From contig JAFVDC010000193.1 in assembly GCA_017478685.1 (NCBI GenBank), positions 1 to 9,059 of the forward strand: a stretch of 9,059 nucleotides of DNA, given 5' to 3'. The number at the start of each line of letters is the position of its first letter. The first letter of the stretch is position 1. The translations under genes were made by a program, and so were the position numbers. Source of the stretch: Bacteroidales bacterium. GTDB taxonomy: Bacteria > Bacteroidota > Bacteroidia > Bacteroidales > UBA932. This document shows, in pieces, positions 1-5,045 of this stretch. The notes below the pieces were generated by a model that was given only the letters and a program-made list of their open reading frames with translations, was not told the origin of the DNA and did no database searches.

Positions 1-612
1 AATGTCAATGACTGGCGTCGTTATGGAGACCGCTTCTTCGTAAGCGGATCCTGGGACGAAGGTAAACTCTATTTCCCTTCCTTCAACGCAGGAAAGATTG
101 TCGTACTTGATGTTGCCAATGGTGCCAGGACTGCTGTTGAGCAGTACACCGCTACCACCAACAGTCCTGAAGGAATCAAAGATCTCTGCATATATCCTGG
201 AGACAGTAAGTTGTTCATCACCAATGGTTCCGTTGCAAATCTTGTAGCCACTGACGGAACAAAGACCAATGGTTGGGACACACTGGTGCTTGATTCCTCT
301 TCAGACAACGGCAAGGGCACCTGGGGCTACAACTTCTTCAAGTTCAATGGCAAGGACTGGATTGCCTATGCACGCATTGACGGCAATAAGGCTTGGTACG
401 AGATTATTGAGGACAAGGGAGATCTCATTTCTTCACTCAATGCTCAGGAAGGCCTTATCAAGGGTCCCATCCACAATATAACCAACCTTGACGCAGAGCA
501 CGCCACCGGCGGTGTCGCCGACTGCTGCGTACGAGTTATCAATGGTGAAGTTGTGATTGCAGCCATGACACGTGACGGTGGTCTTGTAGTTGACAAACTC
601 GTGTTCGAATAA
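1..612 (+). CDS. C-terminal part of a beta-strand-rich, probably propeller-like protein (5' end outside window)
   Basis: The reading frame is open from the first base, so only the last 203 residues are present and no start or signal peptide can be judged. The protein shows successive strand-turn-strand units with Gly/Asn/Asp turns: GKLYFPSFNAGKIVVLDV near the start, then SKLFITNGSVANLVATDG, KDWIAYARIDGNKAWYEI and finally GEVVIAAMTRDGGLVVDKLV. This is the pattern of beta-propeller blades. It resembles uncharacterised Bacteroidota extracytoplasmic proteins (DUF4623-like is one possibility), but I do not recognise a specific family or activity. I see no catalytic motif and no obvious type IX sorting domain. 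It ends with tandem stops TAA TAG and is followed by a hairpin terminator, so it is probably the last gene of its own transcript. Codon use is more AT-rich than in the downstream genes (many GGT, AAC, GTT codons), which may mean high expression or a different origin. Confidence 0.75.
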   Translation, partial: NVNDWRRYGDRFFVSGSWDEGKLYFPSFNAGKIVVLDVANGARTAVEQYTATTNSPEGIKDLCIYPGDSKLFITNGSVANLVATDGTKTNGWDTLVLDSSSDNGKGTWGYNFFKFNGKDWIAYARIDGNKAWYEIIEDKGDLISSLNAQEGLIKGPIHNITNLDAEHATGGVADCCVRVINGEVVIAAMTRDGGLVVDKLVFE

Positions 613-638
613 TAGACAGACCGATATTCACTTTCATT

Positions 639-674
639 CAGGGCAGCCCCACGCGGGTTGCCCTGTTTGGTTTC
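639..674 (+). terminator. Putative intrinsic terminator after the first gene
   Basis: The arm CAGGGCAGCC at 639-648 pairs with GGTTGCCCTG at 656-665 (ten pairs, one a G-T wobble) around a 7-nt loop. The short T-rich run TTTGGTTTC follows at 666-674. It lies 27 bases after the stop codon. The T tract is interrupted, so termination may be incomplete. Confidence 0.65.
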
Positions 675-684
675 AGTGTAAGCC

Positions 685-732
685 GGTACTGAACGTACAC
701 GTTTTCGGCCTCCAGTGTGTATGGTGAGTACC
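685..732. repeat. 48-bp imperfect palindrome, unit A
   Basis: This unit starts GGTACT and ends AGTACC and is symmetric about its exact centre. The outer six pairs are perfect. Inside a mismatched patch, CGTACACGT pairs with the right arm through Watson-Crick and wobble pairs. It shares 33 of 48 positions with unit B and is separated from it by AATT. Some differences between the units keep pairing: positions 8/41 are A-T here and G-C in B, and positions 13/36 are A-T here and G-C in B. It could be an operator with paired half-sites, a hairpin in RNA, or a copy of a dispersed palindromic repeat. No protein or known family can be assigned. Confidence 0.75.
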
Positions 733-736
733 AATT

Positions 737-784
737 GGTACTGGGGATGCACGTTTTGAGGCCAAAATGTGCTTGGCGAGTACC
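737..784. repeat. 48-bp imperfect palindrome, unit B
   Basis: This is the second copy of the GGTACT...AGTACC palindrome. Its inner stem is stronger than in unit A: GCACGTTTT pairs fully with AAAATGTGC (one G-T wobble) around the 6-nt loop GAGGCC. The right arm contains TTG at 773-775, which has the right spacing to be the -33 element of the following promoter. A T7 run (787-793) comes two bases after the repeat. The unit therefore could act as operator, terminator hairpin or both, immediately in front of the GH89 gene. Confidence 0.75.
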
Positions 785-802
785 GCTTTTTTTGTATCTT
801 TG
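773..802 (+). promoter_or_regulatory. Bacteroidota-type promoter of the GH89-EEP gene
   Basis: TATCTTTG at 795-802 matches the Bacteroidota -7 consensus TAnnTTTG. TTG at 773-775 lies 19 bases upstream, within the usual 19-21 spacing for the -33 element. A T7 tract followed by G precedes the -7 element. Only six bases (803-808) separate it from the ATG at 809, so transcription should begin at or within a few bases of the start codon. The -33 element is inside palindrome unit B, so anything binding that palindrome would cover the promoter. Confidence 0.8.
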
Positions 803-808
803 GGTAGG

Positions 809-3550
809 ATGAAAAGGATTATCGTATTATTTGCTGTGGCGGCCCTGCTTTGGGGCTGCTCAACTCCGGCCGAAAAGGCCGCGAGGGGCCTTGCGGGGCG
901 CATTTTGCCAGGGTATAGCATATCTTTCAAGGAAAAGGCCGACACCACGGAAAGTTACTCCTTCTACTCTAAGGGCGGAAGGCTTGTAATTGAGGGGGCT
1001 TCGGCAAATGCAATGGCCGTGGCGCTTAACAGGTACATCAAGGATTATTGCAAGGCCGATGTCTCCTGGTACGCCTCAGACCCGGTGGAAGTGCCTGCGG
1101 TGCAGCCCAAAGTGATGGAGCCTGTGAGCGGCCATGCCCTGGTTCCCTACAGGTTCTTTCTCAATTACTGCACGTTCGGCTACGAAATGCCGTGGTGGGA
1201 CTGGGCCCACTGGGAGCGCCTCATAGACTGGATGGCCCTTCACGGGGTGAACATACCGCTGGCTATCACCGGAGAGGAGGCGGTGTGGCAGGAAGTGCTT
1301 CGGCATCACGGACTTACGGATGCTCAAATACGCGCATGGTTCACAGGCCCGGCCCATCTTCCCTGGAACCGCATGTGCAATATAGACGGGGTGGACGGTC
1401 CCCTGCCGCAGGAGTGGATAGACGGCCAGGTGAAACTCCAGAAGCAGATTCTGGCAAGGGAACGCGAACTTGGCATGAAGCCCGGTCTTCCCGCATTCAA
1501 CGGGCTTGTGCCTGAGGCCCTGAAGGAGATTTATCCTTCGGCCGGGATAACGGACGTATCGGGATGGGGAGGTTTCCCGGAAGAGAACCTCTGCCACTTC
1601 CTATCCCCCACTGATTCCCTTTTTGGCGTGATGCAGAAGGAGTTCCTGGAGGCGCAGGAGCGGCTTTTCGGCACGGACCACATATACGGAATGGACCTTT
1701 TCAACGAGGTAGATGCCCCTTCATGGGACCCTGAAACCCTTGCGGGGATAGGCCGAAGCGCCTATGAGTCCCTTGCCGCCGCAGACCCGGAGGCCGTATG
1801 GCTCCAGATGGGGTGGCTGTTCCACTACGACAGGAAGCACTGGACTCCGGAAAACGTGAAGGCGTACCTGGAGGCCGTTCCCAAGGGGAAGGTGATCCTC
1901 CTTGACTACTACACGGAGCATACTCCGGTGTGGACATTCACGGAGGGGTTCTACGGGCAGCCGTACATCTTCTGTTACCTTGGTAACTTCGGCGGAAACA
2001 CCAGGCTTGCAGGGCCTTTCAGGAAAGAGAGCGCACGGATTTCGGAAGCCCTTTCCGCGGGCGGTGCGGCCGGGATTGGCTGCACGCTGGAGGCTTTCGG
2101 CATAAACAGGTGGCTGTATGAATATGTGATGGAGCGCGCCTGGGGGCCGTCTGTCACGGACGAAGAATGGCTTTCCGGCCTTGATGCGCGCCGCGGAAGC
2201 CCCAAGGGTTTTTGGAAGGACATGGCCGACAGCATCTATGTACGCGGCTCATTCTCAGAGGGTATGCTCTTTTGCGACCGCCCGTGTGACGAAGGCTACA
2301 GCAGTTGGAGGGTGATTCACAAAACGCCTTATGACCCCGCCACGCTCGATAGGCTTTACGCAAGGCTCATGGCCAGCCCTTCGGAAAAATCTGCCTGGAA
2401 AGAAGACGCTGTCACAATTGGCATTCAAGTGCGTGGGAACAGGTTCCCGGCATTGCGGGACAAGTTTGTGGCTGCGTGCCGGGCCGGGGATATCGCCTTG
2501 GCCGAATCTTTGGGGGCATCCATGAAGGGGCTCATGCTGGAGATAGATTCGCTGGCTTTTGAATTATCGCAGTTCCGGGCCGAAGACTGGCTTTCTGCCG
2601 CGGATTCGTGGGGCGGATTCCGGGACAACGCCTGGCACCTTATCACAATCTGGGGAGAGACGGAAAGCCTTCGGCTGAATGACTACGCAAACCGCGCCTG
2701 GAGCGGCCTTACGCGCCAATATTATCTGCCACGCTGGGAACTGTTCATAGACAGTCACATTGACTGCCTGAAGCGCGGCGTACCGTTTGACCCTGAGGCG
2801 TTTGCAAAGGACTGCAAGGCCCTTGAACTGCGCCTTGCCCGCCATGCGCCACAATTCAAGACCGCCACGGTTATGACGTATAACGTTGGTGCGCTGTCAA
2901 AGACACCCGGCCAAAACCGGGTATCTGACATTGCCTCAGTGCTGAAGCCTTCCTCCCTTGCGGCCCTTCAGGAACTTGACAGTTGCAACCGGCGTTCTCC
3001 GATTTTCCAGTTAGAGGAGTTGTCTAAGGCCCTTGACGGCAGGCCTTTCCACTTTGCCAGGGCGTTCCCCTTTGCCGGCGGCGCGTATGGGAACGGAGTG
3101 CTCTCCCGGGAACCTATAGTGGCCTCTTTCACCGTTTCCCTCCCCCAGGCCGATGGTGCCGAGCCCCGCTCAATGGCCGTGGTGGAGACTGCCGAACTTG
3201 TGTTCGCTTCAGTGCACCTTGACCATGTTGGCAGGGAGGCAAGGCTCCGGCAGACTTCGGCCATAAACGACTGGTTTTCCAAGCATTACAGCGGCACCCT
3301 GAAGCCGGTCATCCTTTGCGGAGACTTTAATTCCAAGCCGGATTCCGAAGTGATAGGCCTTATGGGTAAACACTGGCAGCGGCTCTCCGGGACGGATTTC
3401 ACTTATTCCACGGATAATCCCCACGGCTGCATAGACTACATATTCTCCTGGTGCGGCGGCGCCCCGGTAAAGGCCTCTTCGGCCCGCGTTGTCACCGAGG
3501 CCGGCCAGTTGTCGGACCACTTCCCCGTTTCAGTCTCCGTGGAGTACTAG
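809..3550 (+). CDS. Lipoprotein GH89 alpha-N-acetylglucosaminidase fused to an EEP-family phosphoesterase domain
   Basis: The 913-residue product starts with a lipoprotein signal peptide (MKRIIVLFAVAALLWGC, lipid Cys17). An upstream in-frame ATG at 767 lies in the palindrome and before the promoter, so 809 is preferred. Residues about 20-680 match the NAGLU/GH89 family: an N-terminal domain, a TIM barrel with WWDWAHWERLIDWMALHGVN, FTGP, GTDHIYG and FNEV, then the helical C-terminal domain. By comparison with human NAGLU (E316, E446), E300 in FNEV and E428 in TLEAFGIN are the likely catalytic pair. The family removes terminal alpha-linked GlcNAc, for example from heparan fragments or mucin alpha-1,4-GlcNAc caps. 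Residues about 685-913 form an EEP domain with MTYNV (N692), QELDS (E722), HLDH (H803), GDFN (D839, N841) and SDHFP (D903, H904), so its metal and catalytic residues look complete. Its substrate may be a phosphodiester or phosphomonoester; this is not determined. There is almost no linker between the two parts. Expected location is the periplasm or outer membrane. Confidence 0.95.
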   Translation: MKRIIVLFAVAALLWGCSTPAEKAARGLAGRILPGYSISFKEKADTTESYSFYSKGGRLVIEGASANAMAVALNRYIKDYCKADVSWYASDPVEVPAVQPKVMEPVSGHALVPYRFFLNYCTFGYEMPWWDWAHWERLIDWMALHGVNIPLAITGEEAVWQEVLRHHGLTDAQIRAWFTGPAHLPWNRMCNIDGVDGPLPQEWIDGQVKLQKQILARERELGMKPGLPAFNGLVPEALKEIYPSAGITDVSGWGGFPEENLCHFLSPTDSLFGVMQKEFLEAQERLFGTDHIYGMDLFNEVDAPSWDPETLAGIGRSAYESLAAADPEAVWLQMGWLFHYDRKHWTPENVKAYLEAVPKGKVILLDYYTEHTPVWTFTEGFYGQPYIFCYLGNFGGNTRLAGPFRKESARISEALSAGGAAGIGCTLEAFGINRWLYEYVMERAWGPSVTDEEWLSGLDARRGSPKGFWKDMADSIYVRGSFSEGMLFCDRPCDEGYSSWRVIHKTPYDPATLDRLYARLMASPSEKSAWKEDAVTIGIQVRGNRFPALRDKFVAACRAGDIALAESLGASMKGLMLEIDSLAFELSQFRAEDWLSAADSWGGFRDNAWHLITIWGETESLRLNDYANRAWSGLTRQYYLPRWELFIDSHIDCLKRGVPFDPEAFAKDCKALELRLARHAPQFKTATVMTYNVGALSKTPGQNRVSDIASVLKPSSLAALQELDSCNRRSPIFQLEELSKALDGRPFHFARAFPFAGGAYGNGVLSREPIVASFTVSLPQADGAEPRSMAVVETAELVFASVHLDHVGREARLRQTSAINDWFSKHYSGTLKPVILCGDFNSKPDSEVIGLMGKHWQRLSGTDFTYSTDNPHGCIDYIFSWCGGAPVKASSARVVTEAGQLSDHFPVSVSVEY

Positions 3551-3559
3551 GGGTGCCAA

Positions 3560-3591
3560 TTTGGTCATTCGGCCTTTTTTACATATCTTTG
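3560..3591 (+). promoter_or_regulatory. Bacteroidota-type promoter of the 3720 gene and its leader
   Basis: TATCTTTG at 3584-3591 matches TAnnTTTG. TTTG at 3560-3563 is a -33 candidate, with 20 bases between it and the -7 element. A T6 tract (3575-3580) precedes the -7 element. The predicted start of transcription is near 3595-3600, which gives a leader of about 120 nt before the ATG at 3720. It begins nine bases after the stop of the GH89-EEP gene, for which I see no hairpin terminator. Confidence 0.75.
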
Positions 3592-3595
3592 CAGC

Positions 3596-3719
3596 AGATT
3601 TTTCCAAAAACAGTATTATGAGATCCGGGCGAAGGTGCCACTGAGCAGTGCGCTCAAGGGGTATTGTACCCTTGTGGGGCCGGGGACCCGGGATTCGTTC
3701 TTTATAATACTGCTAATCT
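3596..3719 (+). ncRNA. Structured 5' leader or small RNA candidate, family unknown
   Basis: CAGTATTAT at 3611-3619 is perfectly complementary to ATAATACTG at 3704-3712. Inside, GATCCGGG at 3622-3629 can pair with CCCGGGATT at 3687-3695 with one bulge. Outside, AGATT (3596-3600) can pair with AATCT (3715-3719). Within the enclosed part, CACT/AGTG around GAGC and AAGGGGTA/TACCCTT around TTG can form hairpins. This nested arrangement spans the whole predicted leader and ends at the start codon. It does not match a riboswitch I recognise: it contains a GCCACTG string, as in cobalamin riboswitches, but lacks the other conserved boxes. It could be a cis-regulatory leader controlling access to the start codon, or a small RNA. 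Confidence 0.45.
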
Positions 3720-4289
3720 ATGTCAAGCAAAAACTACACGCTTGTTGCCTGGACGGAGAAAGGCAATCTCCGCATGGTTCCATCACTTGTCAACGTTGCG
3801 GCCGAACCCTACAAGGAAAGGATTGAGCGCCTGGAAGCCCAGTGGGAAGACGTGGAGGACGAGATAGGATGGCTCCTTGCACGGAGCAGGGCCCACGAGA
3901 GGTTCGCAAGGTTCCTCCTCAGCGTCGGATACCCGAGGGAAGCCTACGAGGAGTACCGGAATGCAGCCATGGTCTGCGCCTGGTGCTCGGACGGGCTCTG
4001 GCTCCAGGGAGAAGCCTGCGACTTCCCCGCCCTGCCGCTCCTGTACCGGTTCCTCTCCATGCATAGGCAATGCGTAAGACTGGCCATGAAGGACGAGTTC
4101 CTCCGAAACCGCTACAAAGGCAGCGACCTTGAGGGCCACTACCTCTTCTTCACGCTGGACGACCAGATCACCGACAGGGAGTTCTCAGAGAGCTATGCGA
4201 GCATGAGGGCATGGAGGTTCGGGAAGGCCGAAAATGGGAGGCCAGGCGGCGTTAGAGCCCGGCGGCAAGGTCCGGGCGGTTGGTGGTGA
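3720..4289 (+). CDS. Hypothetical helical protein of 189 residues
   Basis: I do not recognise this protein. It has no signal peptide or membrane segment, so it is probably cytoplasmic. Residues about 29-56 look like a charged, possibly coiled-coil helix (YKERIERLEAQWEDVEDEI). Residues about 56-86 (RAHERFARFLLSVGYPREAY and on) resemble a TPR-like helical hairpin. A CxxC pair (C86, C89 in CAWC) and another Cys at 100 follow. The ATG at 3720 has a promoter about 120 nt upstream, and the frame is open with codon use like its neighbours, which supports a real gene. The last 38 bases overlap the 3' end of the convergent gene. The Gly/Arg-rich tail after residue about 175 reads like low-complexity run-on and may not be part of the conserved protein. 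Confidence 0.65.
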   Translation: MSSKNYTLVAWTEKGNLRMVPSLVNVAAEPYKERIERLEAQWEDVEDEIGWLLARSRAHERFARFLLSVGYPREAYEEYRNAAMVCAWCSDGLWLQGEACDFPALPLLYRFLSMHRQCVRLAMKDEFLRNRYKGSDLEGHYLFFTLDDQITDREFSESYASMRAWRFGKAENGRPGGVRARRQGPGGWW

Positions 4290-5007
4290 TTACATCTACG
4301 CCAAGGTCCTTGAGGTACTTCATTTCCTCAGGGCTGTCTACGGTCCAGACATTGACCGTAAGGCCGAGGGCATGGGCGCGCTCCACCCAGTCCGGGTGCT
4401 TGTGGAAGGCGATGAAGTGGTAATCGATGCCGTTGATACCGTCGGCGTGTATTTTTTCGGGCTCTTCAACGCCTTCAAGATACTGGTTGCCGAAGCCTGG
4501 AAGGTTTGCGGCAATCCACTTGCAGGCGTCGTAGCTGAATGAGATGAACATCACGCGCTGCGGATCCAGCAGGCCGTGGGCCCTGAGTTGCCACACGCAC
4601 CGCCGGGTAAGTTCCAGAGTGGCCTCCACGGTATCCTGCGGCTTTACCTCCAGCACCATCATACAGGCCGATTTTGCCCCCTGATGCAGGTACTCGTTGA
4701 GTGTGGGGATGGTTTCACCGTTTGGAAGACGGGTCCCAAGAAGCTGTCTGTAAGTGCTTGTGTGAATGGGAATTCCCGCAATTGATGGGTCATGGTTCAC
4801 AACCACCACGGAGTCTGCGGTAAGGTGGACATCAAACTCGCTGCCCCAGAAACCGGCATCCTGCGCGGCCCTGAGCGCCGCAATGGAATTCTGGGCATAA
4901 CCGGCCTCCGGGCACTGCCAGTAACCGCGGTGGGCGCACACTTTCTGGGCTTTCACGGGCGCTGCCGCCAGCGCCAGAAGCGTAAAGAACAAAACAAGTT
5001 TTTTCAT
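4252..5007 (-). CDS. Secreted glycerophosphodiester phosphodiesterase (GDPD family)
   Basis: The 251-residue protein starts with a typical Sec signal peptide (MKKLVLFFTLLALAAAPVKA, probable cleavage after A20). The GDPD TIM-barrel motifs are complete: AHRG (H26, R27), SEFDVHLT (E57, D59), NHDP (H72, D73) and LEVKP (E120, K122), followed by NVWTVDSPEEM and the closing TTNRP. H26 and H72 are the expected catalytic histidines, and E57, D59 and E120 the metal ligands. The family hydrolyses glycerophosphodiesters to glycerol-3-phosphate and an alcohol; the exact substrate cannot be read from the sequence. The size is normal for the family. It is convergent with the 3720 gene, overlapping it by 38 bases, and divergent from polA with only 38 bases between start codons. 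No clear TAnnTTTG is visible on its own strand; TAGTTTTC (5039-5046, minus strand) is a weak candidate. Confidence 0.92.
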   Translation of the reverse strand: MKKLVLFFTLLALAAAPVKAQKVCAHRGYWQCPEAGYAQNSIAALRAAQDAGFWGSEFDVHLTADSVVVVNHDPSIAGIPIHTSTYRQLLGTRLPNGETIPTLNEYLHQGAKSACMMVLEVKPQDTVEATLELTRRCVWQLRAHGLLDPQRVMFISFSYDACKWIAANLPGFGNQYLEGVEEPEKIHADGINGIDYHFIAFHKHPDWVERAHALGLTVNVWTVDSPEEMKYLKDLGVDVITTNRPDLAAGL

Positions 5008-5023
5008 AGCGTGAAGTTACTAA

Positions 5024-5039
5024 TTTTTTTGTACCTTTG
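5024..5039 (+). promoter_or_regulatory. polA promoter, -7 region
   Basis: TACCTTTG at 5032-5039 matches TAnnTTTG and is preceded by T7-G, the same arrangement as at the GH89 gene. Six bases separate it from the ATG at 5046, which points to a leaderless or nearly leaderless mRNA. No good -33 TTG is present; the region where it should lie is next to the start codon of the divergent GDPD gene, so the two genes share control DNA. Confidence 0.7.
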
Positions 5040-5045
5040 AAAACT

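Noticed and set aside
767..808. Earlier in-frame ATG for the GH89-EEP gene, adding 14 residues
   Set aside because: It lies inside palindrome unit B and upstream of the -7 element, and it would hide the lipoprotein signal peptide that starts cleanly at 809.
1076..1597. Long open frame on the minus strand inside the GH89 domain
   Set aside because: It is a shadow of a well-conserved GH89 coding sequence, with no family resemblance or promoter.
3618..3644. Eight-codon leader peptide (MRSGRRCH) in the structured leader
   Set aside because: It has no ribosome binding site, no run of one regulatory amino acid, and its codons fall in pairing arms; chance is the simpler explanation.
3622..3695. 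Cobalamin riboswitch, suggested by GCCACTG
   Set aside because: The other conserved cobalamin boxes are absent and the downstream gene has no B12 link.
4234..5040. Several plus-strand open frames across the GDPD gene
   Set aside because: They are antisense to a complete GDPD with signal peptide and catalytic motifs, and show no recognisable protein features.
5037..5045. TTG start for polA, adding three residues
   Set aside because: The TTG is part of the -7 element TACCTTTG, so it should not be in the mRNA; ATG at 5046 gives the usual PolA N-terminus.
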